Assembly: GCA_002746935.1 (NCBI GenBank)
Contig: PDRW01000006.1
Coordinates: forward strand, 1 to 35,902
Origin: Rhodobacterales bacterium
GTDB taxonomy: Bacteria; Pseudomonadota; Alphaproteobacteria; Rhodobacterales; Rhodobacteraceae
Direction of reading: 5' to 3'
Length of the DNA: 35,902 bases
The position numbers were made by a program, and so were the translations under genes. Of the stretch, positions 1 through 7,076 are shown one piece after another; the stretch's first letter is position 1, and each line of letters opens with the position of its first letter. Under the pieces are notes generated by a model. The model ran no database searches. It was not told where the DNA came from and saw only the letters and a list, made by a program, of their open reading frames with translations.

Positions 1-472
1 ACGGTACCATCGTCAAAGTTCACCGCGCCGGACAGGGCGCAAAAGGGGGACTCTCCGTCAAGCTACAGGTAAGTCGAAAGGTGGCTGGACGACAAAAATA
101 CCAGCGCTGACCGATGCGCTCGGGAACCTCGTGCGGTTCGTCCTGCTGCCGGGCAACCGCTACGATACTGTCGGCGTCGCGCCATTAATCCATGGTCTGT
201 CCTTCGATGCCCTGCTTGCGGACAAAGCCTTCGACAGCAATTGGACCATCGAAGAGATGAATATGCGCGGAGCAACCATCTGCATCTCGCAAAGACCGCA
301 GAGAAAGGAACCGCTGGCGATTGACGCAGAAATGTACAAATGGCGGCACCTGGTCGAGAATTTCTTCTGTGATCTGAAAGACTTCCACCGTATTGCCCTG
401 CGAAAAGACAAAACGGACCTCAGCTTCGCCGCAATCATCAACGCCGGCGCCGCTCTCGTCAACTCAAAGTGA
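1..472 (+). pseudogene. IS5-family transposase, C-terminal part, with a -1 frame change
   Basis: From base 3 the frame reads GTIVKVHRAGQGA. From about base 41 the family-like sequence continues in the other frame as KRGTLRQATGKSKGGWTTKI, then through LTDALGNLVRF to a stop at 470-472. The change of frame lies in the run GCAAAAGGGGG (39-49). IS427-type elements often encode transposase as two overlapping frames joined by programmed -1 frameshifting on A/G runs, so this may be functional and not a lesion. The downstream frame keeps the YKWRHLVENFFCDLK segment that carries the last acidic catalytic residue of the DDE triad (the E in VENFF). The N-terminus and the first Asp lie outside the window. 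I therefore cannot say whether the element is active. Confidence 0.75.
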
Positions 473-486
473 ATCTCAACAGACCC
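1..486 (+). mobile_element. Right end of an IS5-type insertion sequence (left part outside window)
   Basis: The segment holds the C-terminal part of a DDE transposase and ends with a terminal inverted repeat. The sequence around 471-486 reads, on the other strand, GGGTCTGTTGAGATTC, which resembles ends of the IS427 group of the IS5 family. The dinucleotide TA follows at 487-488 and could be the target duplication, but the left end is not visible, so this cannot be tested here. The element abuts the 3' end of the truncated ABC-transporter ATPase gene. The exact boundary could be off by one or two bases. Confidence 0.8.
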
Positions 487-972
487 TATGCCGGCAGCGA
501 CAGATCGGCGAGGTTGACGCGCCGTTCGAATGCCGCGCCATCCGCCCGGAACAGATGCGCCCGGGCGCCGTCGAACCCAAGCTCGGTGCCGGTGCCGACC
601 GCGATCGGCGCGGCACCGTCGACCTGGGCACAGATCGCTTGTCTGGTGGAGGTCACGCCGAGGATAATGCTGTGATTGCCCAGCCGCTCGACCACTTCCG
701 GCATCATCTCGAGCCGCGCCTCGCCCTTGCCGACGCGCAGATCGTCCGGCCGGATGCCCGGCACCAGCGCCTCGCCCTCGGCAGGCTTGCCGTCCACCGG
801 CAGCAGAGCCTCGGCGCCCGAAACCAGCTTCACCCGCACATCGTCGGGGCCGGACCCCAGACAGGTGGCGTCGAGGAAATTCATGTTCGGATTGCCGATG
901 AACCCGGCGACGAACCGGTTGACCGGCTTGTGGAACAGCTCCAGCGGCGAGCCCACCTGCTCGATCACGCCG
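486..972 (-). pseudogene. ugpC: Truncated sugar ABC transporter ATPase (C-terminal UgpC/MalK regulatory part)
   Basis: The reading frame carries the C-terminal third of a UgpC/MalK-type ATPase. It opens with VIEQVGSPLELFHKPVNRFV and then FIGNPNMNFL, the junction from the nucleotide-binding domain into the TOBE/OB-fold domain, and continues with PGIRPDDLRVG to a TAG stop. The whole ATP-binding domain (Walker A, signature, Walker B) is missing. Upstream of about 972 the sequence passes directly into a cutC remnant, so a deletion fused the two. The stop TAG lies exactly at the IS end: its G (486) probably belongs to the IS and its TA to the target, so the original C-terminus may have been slightly longer. 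The protein would have energised sugar import, plausibly of amino sugars given the genes next door. No permease or binding-protein genes remain in the window. Confidence 0.8.
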
Positions 973-984
973 CCTGATCCGCTC

Positions 985-1260
985 CACCGGCTGGCAGGGC
1001 GGCACCGGCAGCGAACAGGAGGCATGCAGCGCATCCACCCCGCAGGCCATCAGCCCACCCGCGGCTTCGGGGGTCACACCGCCTCCGGCCATGATCTCGA
1101 TCCGGCCCGCCGCCCGCGCCGCAGCGGCCACCAGCCCCGGCCCCGGCCCCGGAGTCAGCCCGCCAAGCGCGAGGCCCGAACAGAACTCCACGCGTGCGGT
1201 CCCCGCGCGCCGGGCGCTCGCCAGACCCTCTGCGCTGTCGACACAGATCTCCGGTGGCAT
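985..1260 (-). pseudogene. cutC: CutC-family protein remnant with internal and 3' deletions
   Basis: The N-terminal part MPPEICVDSAEG... followed by VEFCSGLALGGLTPGPG matches the start of the CutC barrel family. It then jumps from ...AAARAAG directly to RIEIMAGGGVTPEAAGGL and GVDALHAS, which in family members lie about a hundred residues further on, so an in-frame internal segment is lost. The C-terminal end after LHASCSLPVPPC is replaced by the ATPase remnant in another frame. The start ATG at 1258-1260 fits the usual family N-terminus. CutC proteins are annotated as copper homeostasis factors, but the biochemical role is disputed. Here the gene lies with amino-sugar genes and is not functional as a full barrel. 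The right border is clear; the left border is approximate. Confidence 0.75.
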
Positions 1261-1319
1261 CGGCTGCGGATGGCCGATTGGCCTTCCTGCGAAGGTTCTC
1301 CCGGTGAAATCACAGGCCC

Positions 1320-1459
1320 GGTCAACGACCGAACGGCCTGGACCTGTTGGGCGCATGCTCAACATGAATTCGGGATTCCGACATGAATTTTTGTTAAGCC
1401 AATATTTTTGCTCCGAAATCTTGTTTGACAAAAATACCTGAGGAAATAACTGTTGGCTC
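1320..1459 (+). promoter_or_regulatory. AT-rich divergent promoter/operator region of the amino-sugar operon
   Basis: This is a sharply AT-richer stretch in GC-rich DNA between the cutC remnant and the regulator gene. It holds two direct copies of ACATGAATT (1362-1370 and 1381-1389), two TTTTTG runs about 18 bases apart (near 1387 and 1405) and an inverted CAAAAAT (near 1429-1435). Such repeated boxes would suit an operator of the adjacent regulator. AGGAAA at 1441-1446 is the only ribosome-site-like sequence before the ATG at 1460, at a rather long distance. No exact promoter boxes can be assigned by eye. Confidence 0.45.
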
Positions 1460-2311
1460 ATGACTCAGGCTCCCGACCAGGATCTGATGACGCGCGTCCG
1501 GGCGACGGCTCCGGGCATGGCCCCCAAACTGCGCGCGATCGCCGAGTTCAGCCTTCGCGACACCGAACGTTTCATCCGCAACACGTCGCGCGAGATCTGC
1601 GCCGAGATCGGCTCGTCGGAACCCACTCTGGTGCGGTTCTGCCGCGCCTTCGGCTATTCGGGGCTGTCGGATTTCCGCATTGATCTGGCGCTGTCGCTCG
1701 CCCGCCAGCCACGCGCGCATGGCTTTGTCGAGCCCCTGCCCCGCGACCGCCGCCTTGCCAATCTCGACGCCAAGCGGCGGATCGCCGAACATGCGGTCAC
1801 CCTGCCCGGCCCCCATGACACGCTGCTGATCGACAACGGCTCCAGCGCCGAGTTCTTCGCCGCCGTCCTGCCGCCGGAGCCGAAACGCACGATCATGACC
1901 AACGGGCTGGTGGTGGCACAGAACGCCATGGAGCGCGGCCGCCACAGCGTCTGGCTCACCGGCGGGCGCATCCGGCCGCAGGCGCTGTCGCTCACCGGGC
2001 GTCAGGTGGAGACCGCACTGGCGGAGATGCGCTTCGGCACGGTCGAGGAAGGGCTCGGGTTTTCGACCTTCCGCGAGGACGAGGCCCATGTCACCCGCAC
2101 CATGGTCGAGGCCGCGGCCCGGGTGATCGTGCTCGCCGACCGCACCAGGTTTCGCCAATCCGCCCTGCACCGGATCTGCGGCTTCAGCGAGATCGACGAT
2201 CTCGTGACCGATCTGCCGCCCGACCATCCGGCGCTGCCGGGGCTGCGCGCCAGCGGGGTGCGGGTGGAGACCGTTTCGACCGCCCCCCGGAAACCCAGGG
2301 AAGACACATGA
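1460..2311 (+). CDS. Transcriptional regulator with RpiR-type HTH and DeoR-type sugar-binding domain
   Basis: This 283-residue protein probably represses the amino-sugar operon that it heads. Residues about 10-80 form an RpiR/HTH_6 DNA-binding domain, with the helix-turn-helix ICAEIGSSEPTLVRFCRAFG and the typical GYSGLSDFRIDLA tail. The remainder does not look like the SIS domain expected for RpiR proteins. It resembles the DeoR C-terminal effector domain: LIDNGSSAEFFAAVLP (the DeoR D-x-G-S/T-T motif), TIMTNGLVVAQNAM, WLTGGRI, LADRTRF and DDLVTDLPP in that order. It would then sense a phosphorylated sugar through an isomerase-like fold. The start at 1460 is preferred over the in-frame ATG at 1487 because the conserved N-terminal helix begins near residue 9. 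The gene overlaps the next one by ATGA. The function in amino-sugar control is inferred from position. Confidence 0.75.
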   Translation: MTQAPDQDLMTRVRATAPGMAPKLRAIAEFSLRDTERFIRNTSREICAEIGSSEPTLVRFCRAFGYSGLSDFRIDLALSLARQPRAHGFVEPLPRDRRLANLDAKRRIAEHAVTLPGPHDTLLIDNGSSAEFFAAVLPPEPKRTIMTNGLVVAQNAMERGRHSVWLTGGRIRPQALSLTGRQVETALAEMRFGTVEEGLGFSTFREDEAHVTRTMVEAAARVIVLADRTRFRQSALHRICGFSEIDDLVTDLPPDHPALPGLRASGVRVETVSTAPRKPREDT

Positions 2312-3384
2312 CCAGCCTGCCCGCCGGGCTCACCGAAAGCGCAACATGGGGCGAGATCCACGCCCAACCCCGGATCTGGCGCGACTGGGCGGCGCCGCTG
2401 GCCGCCGTGGCGGGCGACATCCGCGGCTGGATCGGGGCACGCAAGCCGCAGCAGATCTGGCTCTGCGGCGCCGGCACCTCGGCCTATGTGGGCGACGCGC
2501 TCGCCACCGGCGACGCCCGGCTTGCCCCCGTGCCCACCACCAGTCTGGTCTCCGCGCCGCAGGATTATATCGCCCGCCCGGGCCACGGGCTGGTGGTGCA
2601 GTTCGGCCGCTCCGGCGACAGTTCCGAAAGTGTCGCGGTGCTGGATCTGCTCGACAGGCACCGCCCGGAATGGGACCGGCTGCATGTCACCTGCAACCCG
2701 AACGGCGCGCTTGCGACACGGCCCGCCCCCGGCCCCGGCGAGGCAAGGGTTCTGGCGCTCCCCGAAGCGACCCATGACGCGGGCTTCGCGATGACCTCGA
2801 GCTTCTCGACCATGCTGCTCTCGGCGCTCGCCTGCCTGTCGGATTTCGACGCCGCGACCCGGCTGCCGAAGCTCGCCGACACCGCCGAGGCGCTGCTCGC
2901 CAACCCGGACGTGCTCGCGATCGCGCGGCCCGAACGGGCGATCTTCCTTGGCTCAGGGGCGCTCGCGGGGGCCGCGCGCGAAAGCGGGCTGAAGGTGCTG
3001 GAGCTCACCGCCGGCGCCACCATGACCTCCTGGGACACCGCGCTCGGCTTCCGCCACGGCCCCAAGGCCGCGGTGAACGGCGCCACCCATGTCTTCGTGC
3101 TGCTCAACCCCGATGCCCACACCCGCTGCTACGATGCCGACATCGCCGCCGAGATCCGCGCCCAGTTCCCCGAGACCCGGGTCACCACGCTCGGCCCCGG
3201 CGGCGATCTGCCGCTCGCGGTCACCGGCAATCCGCGCGCCGATGTGCCGCTCTATGTGCTGCTCGCCCAGCTTCTGGGGACGCGCTGGTCGGCGGAGCTC
3301 GGGCTCCATGTGGACGACCCGTTCCACGGCCGCAATCTCAGCCGCGTCGTCTCCGGCGTGACCTTCTACGATTACGAGGGCTAG
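2308..3384 (+). CDS. agaS: AgaS-like SIS-domain aminosugar-phosphate deaminase/isomerase
   Basis: The protein has 358 residues with two SIS phosphosugar-binding domains. The first (about 35-170) has GAGTSAYVGDALA, the phosphate-binding QFGRSGDSSESVAVLDL and HVTCNPNGALA. The second (about 200-335) has FLGSGALAGAARESGLKVLELTAG and GFRHGPKAAVNG. The N-terminal TWGEIHAQPRIW resembles the EI-x-QQP-x-W of AgaS. AgaS proteins deaminate and isomerise galactosamine-6-phosphate. In this operon the enzyme probably converts the product of NagA (glucosamine- or galactosamine-6-phosphate) to a ketose phosphate plus ammonia, taking the place of NagB, which is absent. It overlaps the regulator gene by four bases and is followed after three bases by the kinase gene, so translation is probably coupled. 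Which hexosamine is used cannot be decided from sequence alone. Confidence 0.75.
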   Translation: MTSLPAGLTESATWGEIHAQPRIWRDWAAPLAAVAGDIRGWIGARKPQQIWLCGAGTSAYVGDALATGDARLAPVPTTSLVSAPQDYIARPGHGLVVQFGRSGDSSESVAVLDLLDRHRPEWDRLHVTCNPNGALATRPAPGPGEARVLALPEATHDAGFAMTSSFSTMLLSALACLSDFDAATRLPKLADTAEALLANPDVLAIARPERAIFLGSGALAGAARESGLKVLELTAGATMTSWDTALGFRHGPKAAVNGATHVFVLLNPDAHTRCYDADIAAEIRAQFPETRVTTLGPGGDLPLAVTGNPRADVPLYVLLAQLLGTRWSAELGLHVDDPFHGRNLSRVVSGVTFYDYEG

Positions 3385-3387
3385 GCG

Positions 3388-4308
3388 ATGCTCTGCGGCG
3401 GCATCGACCTCGGCGGCACCAAGATCGAAGCGCGGCTGTTCGACGGCGCCGCCGCGCGCACCCTCGAGACCCGGCGGATCCCGACCCCGAAGCAGAGCTT
3501 CGAGGCGATGATGGCAGGGCTCGGCGAACAGCTCGACTGGCTCGAGGCCAGATCCCCCGGCCTGCCGGTGGGGGTGGCGCTCCCCGGGGTGACCGATCCG
3601 GTCACCCAAGAAAACTTCACCTCCAACATCCCCGCCACCGGCCATTCGGTGGGGCGGAGCCTTGCCGCCGCGCGCGGCCGCCCGATCCCGGTGGTCAACG
3701 ATTGCATGGCCTTCGCCTTCTCCGAGGCCCATGGCGGCGCGGGCGACGATTTCCATTCGGTGATGGGGCTGGTGCTCGGCACCGGGGTCGGCGGCGGCTT
3801 CTGCCTCGGCTCGGAACTGGCCTATCGCCACGCCGGGCTCGCGGTGGAGATCGGCCATGTGGGCATTTCCGCGCGGGCGCTGGCGCGTCACGGGCTGCCG
3901 CTGTGGTCCTGCGGCTGCGGCCGGGTCGCCTGCATGGAGACCTACGCCTCCGGCACCGGGCTGGCGCGGCTGGCGAAGTGGAAGCTCGGCGAAGACCTCA
4001 CCGGCGCCGAGCTCGCGGCGCATCCGCGCGCCGAAGAGGTGCTGGAGATCTGGGCCGACCTCACCGCCGATTGCCTTGACACCATCCAGTTGCTGCTCGA
4101 CCCTGACTGCATCGTGCTCGGCGGCGGCTTGTCGAACATGGCCGGAATCATCGAGCGTCTCGAAACCGCGTTCGGCGCCCTGAAGCTCGGCAATGTCCGC
4201 CTGCCGGCGCTGCGCATCGCCCGCCATGGCGACAGTTCCGGCGCCCGCGGCGCGGCGCTGGTGGCGCGGATGCAGGCCGAGCGGACAGATCGGAACAACG
4301 CCCCCTGA
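3388..4308 (+). CDS. nagK: ROK-family sugar kinase, probable N-acetylglucosamine kinase
   Basis: This is a 306-residue cytoplasmic kinase of the ROK family. The N-terminal phosphate-1 motif is GGIDLGGTKIEARLFD. The second ATP-binding motif is LVLGTGVGGGF, and EIGHVGIS contains the Glu-His pair of the ROK signature. WSCGCGRVACMETYASG carries the Cys-x-Cys...Cys zinc site. VVNDCMAFAFSEA has the catalytic Asp of the N-D motif. The length and the preserved motifs indicate an intact enzyme. Placed between the SIS enzyme and nagA, it most likely phosphorylates N-acetylhexosamine at O6, giving the substrate of NagA. That would suit entry through an ABC transporter, not a PTS. The gene starts three bases after the agaS stop. 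Confidence 0.75.
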   Translation: MLCGGIDLGGTKIEARLFDGAAARTLETRRIPTPKQSFEAMMAGLGEQLDWLEARSPGLPVGVALPGVTDPVTQENFTSNIPATGHSVGRSLAAARGRPIPVVNDCMAFAFSEAHGGAGDDFHSVMGLVLGTGVGGGFCLGSELAYRHAGLAVEIGHVGISARALARHGLPLWSCGCGRVACMETYASGTGLARLAKWKLGEDLTGAELAAHPRAEEVLEIWADLTADCLDTIQLLLDPDCIVLGGGLSNMAGIIERLETAFGALKLGNVRLPALRIARHGDSSGARGAALVARMQAERTDRNNAP

Positions 4309-4334
4309 AAGGGCCAAAAACAAGGAGACCCCCC

Positions 4335-5444
4335 ATGCTGTTGTGCCCCGACAAGATCTGGTCCGACGGTGAATTGCTCACCAATATGGCGGTGGAAACC
4401 GATGGCACCCGTGTCACCGCCCTGCGCCCGCGTGCGGCCGGCGACAGGGGCCACGATGAGGCCGCCGCCCCCTTCCTGCTGATGCCCGGCTGCACCGACA
4501 TCCAGGTCAATGGCGGCGGCGGGGTGATGCTCAATTCCGACCCCACCCCCGAAGGCTTGCGCCGCATCGCCGAGGCCCATGCCCGGCTCGGCAGCCGCTG
4601 GATCCTGCCCACGGTGATCACCGACCGCCCGGAGGTAACGCAGGCCGCGGCCGAGGCGGTGATGGCGCTCTGGCCCGACCCGAACATCCTCGGGCTGCAT
4701 ATCGAAGGCCCCCATATCGCCCCCGAACGCCGCGGCACCCATGACCCGGCGCTGATCCGCCCGCTCGACCGCGGCACCGTCGATCTCGTCGCCCGGCTGC
4801 GGGCGCAAGGCATCCCGGTGCTGCTCACCCTCGCCCCCGAACGCGCCGACCGTGCCCTGCTCGCCGAGCTCAAGGCCACGGGCTGCGTCATTTCCGCCGG
4901 CCATACGGCGGCGAACACCGCCGAGGTGAAACAGGGGCTGGCTGACGGGATCAGCTGTTTCACCCATCTTTACAATGCCATGCCGCCGATGACCTCGCGC
5001 GAACCCGGGCCGGTCGGGGTGGCGATCACTTCCGGCGCCCATGTGGGCATGATCGCCGACGGCATCCATGTGTCCTGGGAAATGGCGCGCATCGCCTGTG
5101 CCGCGCGGCCCCGGCCAAGGCGGCATTTCCTCGTCTCCGACGCCATGGCGACGGTGGGGGGGCCGGATCATTTCACCCTCTACGGCCAAAAGATCCACGT
5201 GAAGGACGGGGCGCTGGTCAATGCCGAAGGCTCGCTTGCGGGCGCCCATATCGACCTCGTCACCTCGCTCGCCAATGCCCATGTCCACATCGGCCTGCCG
5301 CTCGCCGAGGCGGTGGCGATGTGCACCGATGTGCCCCGCGACGTGCTCGGGCTGCCGCGCCAGACGATCGCCCCGGGCACGCCGCTCGCCGATCTGATCT
5401 GCCTCGATCAGCATCTCGCCCTCACGGAGATGCCCCATGGCTGA
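4335..5444 (+). CDS. nagA: N-acetylglucosamine-6-phosphate deacetylase
   Basis: NagA removes the acetyl group from GlcNAc-6-P in the cytoplasm. The 369-residue protein is of normal family length and has the amidohydrolase landmarks in order: PGCTDIQVNGGGGVML, the metal-ligand segment LGLHIEGPHIAPERRGTHD, SAGHTAANTAEV, CFTHLYNAMPPMTSREPG, MIADGIHVS and HFLVSDAMATVGG with the catalytic Asp. The C-terminal PGTPLADLICLD is typical of the small beta domain. A strong AAGGAG ribosome site sits at 4323-4328, seven bases before the ATG. The gene is third of the three metabolic genes, and its last bases overlap the start of the hexosaminidase pseudogene, as expected for one operon. Confidence 0.93.
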   Translation: MLLCPDKIWSDGELLTNMAVETDGTRVTALRPRAAGDRGHDEAAAPFLLMPGCTDIQVNGGGGVMLNSDPTPEGLRRIAEAHARLGSRWILPTVITDRPEVTQAAAEAVMALWPDPNILGLHIEGPHIAPERRGTHDPALIRPLDRGTVDLVARLRAQGIPVLLTLAPERADRALLAELKATGCVISAGHTAANTAEVKQGLADGISCFTHLYNAMPPMTSREPGPVGVAITSGAHVGMIADGIHVSWEMARIACAARPRPRRHFLVSDAMATVGGPDHFTLYGQKIHVKDGALVNAEGSLAGAHIDLVTSLANAHVHIGLPLAEAVAMCTDVPRDVLGLPRQTIAPGTPLADLICLDQHLALTEMPHG

Positions 5445-6230
5445 CCGGGCTGCGCCCCTGGCGGCGCTGCGCCTCGAACAACACTACCGCACGGATACCG
5501 GCGCCGAAAACGGCAGCTTCATCTTCCGCATCCACCACCTCGGCGGCGCCACGCTCACGCCGGAGAAGCTCTGCTGCGCGATCCGGTTTCCCCCCGCCGC
5601 CGACACCCTTGTGACCGGTGGCCGCCTGATCCGCCGCTTCGCCAACCATTTCCAGTTCGCGCCCCCAAGGGGCTCAGCCTCGCCCCCGGCGAGGTCTGGC
5701 AGCTGGAAATCCACAAGCTCGCGGTGCCGCCCACCTGCCGCAGCCAGGGGGTGGCGGCGGGCTGGATCGAGAGCCCGGAGGGCCTTTGCGGGATCGACAT
5801 AGGCGATCTGCACCCGCCCGGCGACGCCCGGCGCGGCGCCCCGAAGGACTGGCCCGAAGGCCGGCTTGAGTTGCCGCTTGGCCTCCTGCCCTGGCCCGCT
5901 TCGGTCGAGCTGGCCGAAACCGGCCCGGCGCCGCTGCTCTATCCGGCGTCCCCCGGGCTGAAACCGGAGATCGCCCGCATCGCGGCGCTGCACCGGCGCC
6001 TGTTCCCTACCGCGCCCGCGCCCTTCAGCCTCGACCCGGCGCCGGACGGGCGCGCCAGCGAGGCCACTGGCCCCACCGAAACGCTGCCCCCGGGCGGCCA
6101 CCGGCTCGACTTCGCCGGGACCATCACCCTCGCCCATGGCGATGCCGACGGGTTGCGCCACGGGCTCATTGCGCTCGCCCAGATGGCCCATGCCGCCCGC
6201 AGCGATCCCCGGTTCCGCTTCCCCGCGCCC
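5437..6230 (+). pseudogene. Beta-N-acetylhexosaminidase, frameshifted and 3'-truncated
   Basis: The first frame reads MADRAAPLAALRLEQHYRTD... to FANHFQFAPP. The match then continues one frame over as KGLSLAPGEVWQLEIHKLAV and further through GYRLD/HRLDFAGTITLAHGD-like and LIALAQMAHAARSDPRF. The break is at a run of five C (5662-5666); six C would restore one frame. Homology, judged from memory of the N-terminal domain of rhodobacterial GH20 proteins, stops near 6230, before the catalytic barrel with its Asp-Glu pair. The gene is therefore dead for two reasons, even if the frameshift were a sequencing error. The ATG at 5437 overlaps the nagA stop. The product would have released GlcNAc from chitooligosaccharides or glycans to feed the operon. 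Confidence 0.7.
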
Positions 6231-6249
6231 GGCGCGCCACGCCCACGCC

Positions 6250-6415
6250 CACACCCAGAGCGCTGCCGCTCAGCACGCCCACGCTCCAGAACCCGTGGCA
6301 GCCGTTTGAGGCCCAGGGCCGCCTGCACCTCGGGGATGCGCGGAAACCACGCCCCGCGAATGAGCGGCTGGAGAAAAAACGCCCAGCGTATACCGCGCAC
6401 ATCCTTCATCGCCAT
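6250..6415 (-). pseudogene. N-terminal remnant of an MFS transporter
   Basis: Reading leftward from an ATG at 6413-6415 the frame gives MAMKDVRGIRWAFFLQPLIR, then GAWFPRIPEVQAALGL. This resembles the first membrane helix and following loop of MFS sugar or drug transporters (WAFFLQ...W-x-PRIP-x-xQ-x-x-LGL). After about 6300 the similarity ends, and further left the strand is antisense to the hexosaminidase remnant. The two broken genes thus meet with both 3' ends missing, which points to a deletion or inversion junction near 6230-6300. The assignment rests on a short motif. Confidence 0.45.
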
Positions 6416-6584
6416 TGCCTGCGTTCCGCGACTCTTCCGGCGCAAAGGTTGCGCCTGCAACCGGATGGATTCCATTGGTTTTTCCGGGCCGGGCCAAACC
6501 GGCGGCGGCCCTCGCGGCGCTGAGGCAGCAGGGTTTCGGCGAGGGGCACGGCCCCGGCGGACCGGCTCACTGGCAGGGGGGCGG
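6416..6584. other. Noncoding stretch between MFS remnant and DUF2007 gene
   Basis: Together with the remnant to its left this makes about 350 bases without an intact gene. A + strand frame reads VFPGRAKPAAALAALRQQG... and stops at 6587 like a protein tail, but nothing upstream of it looks coding. I do not recognise it and see no RNA gene or terminator here. Confidence 0.4.
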
Positions 6585-6983
6585 CTAAATCGGCGCCGGC
6601 AGGTTGGTTTCGGCCTGCGGGGCCACCTCCGGCCGCCGGACATGCCGGACATAGAGCCCCGGACCGAAATGCGCCGGCACACCGAACAACAGGAACCCGA
6701 CCAGGACAAACCCCGACCAGAACGGGCGAAACCTGCGGCGCCCGCGATGCTCGACCATGGAGGTCAGCAGGTTCAGCGCGGCATCAATATCCCGCGCCCG
6801 CACCTGCACCCGCACCCCGCCAACCGCGACCGTATAATGCGGGACCATGCGGCACAGGGCCTGATCGCGCAGAAACACCTCAAGCCCGGCGGCTTCGAAA
6901 GCGGCGCAAATGCAACTGACCTCCCAGGTGCTGTAGGCGTAAGCGACTGTCGTCAGGGCGTTTTCATCGGTTTCAAGGTCCAT
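6585..6983 (-). CDS. DUF2007-domain protein with C-terminal membrane segment
   Basis: This 132-residue protein has two parts. Residues about 12-75 form a DUF2007 (putative signal transducing protein) domain, with AYAYSTWEVSCICAAFEAAG, LEVFLRDQALCRMVPHYTVA and GGVRVQVRARDIDAALNLL. DUF2007 has a ferredoxin-like alpha-beta fold of unknown biochemical role. Residues about 85-112 (FRPFWSGFVLVGFLLFGVPAHFG) look like one membrane helix behind an Arg-rich stretch, so the domain would face the cytoplasm. The gene lies downstream of lpdA on the same strand, separated by a 93-base gap with a hairpin, so it may be transcribed alone. It is annotated only by family, and no substrate can be proposed. Confidence 0.7.
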   Translation of the reverse strand: MDLETDENALTTVAYAYSTWEVSCICAAFEAAGLEVFLRDQALCRMVPHYTVAVGGVRVQVRARDIDAALNLLTSMVEHRGRRRFRPFWSGFVLVGFLLFGVPAHFGPGLYVRHVRRPEVAPQAETNLPAPI

Positions 6984-6994
6984 GGCTCGGGCAA

Positions 6995-7028
6995 GGCTCC
7001 TGTGTTTTCAACGCGTTGACAAGGAGCC
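6995..7028. promoter_or_regulatory. Hairpin between lpdA and the DUF2007 gene
   Basis: The arms GGCTCCT and AGGAGCC enclose a perfect 12-base palindrome TCAACGCGTTGA (7008-7019). It lies 12 bases upstream of the DUF2007 start and 49 bases beyond the lpdA stop. It could be an operator, a 5'-leader fold or a terminator without a T run. No function is proven. Confidence 0.35.
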
Positions 7029-7076
7029 CAGACCGACAGCCCCCGTACCTGACACACCCGATGTCCCCGGGCCGGT

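Noticed and set aside
160-1461. 433-codon - strand frame as one fusion protein
   Set aside because: It is the cutC remnant read onward out of frame through the ATPase remnant and antisense to the transposase; only the cutC part is meaningful.
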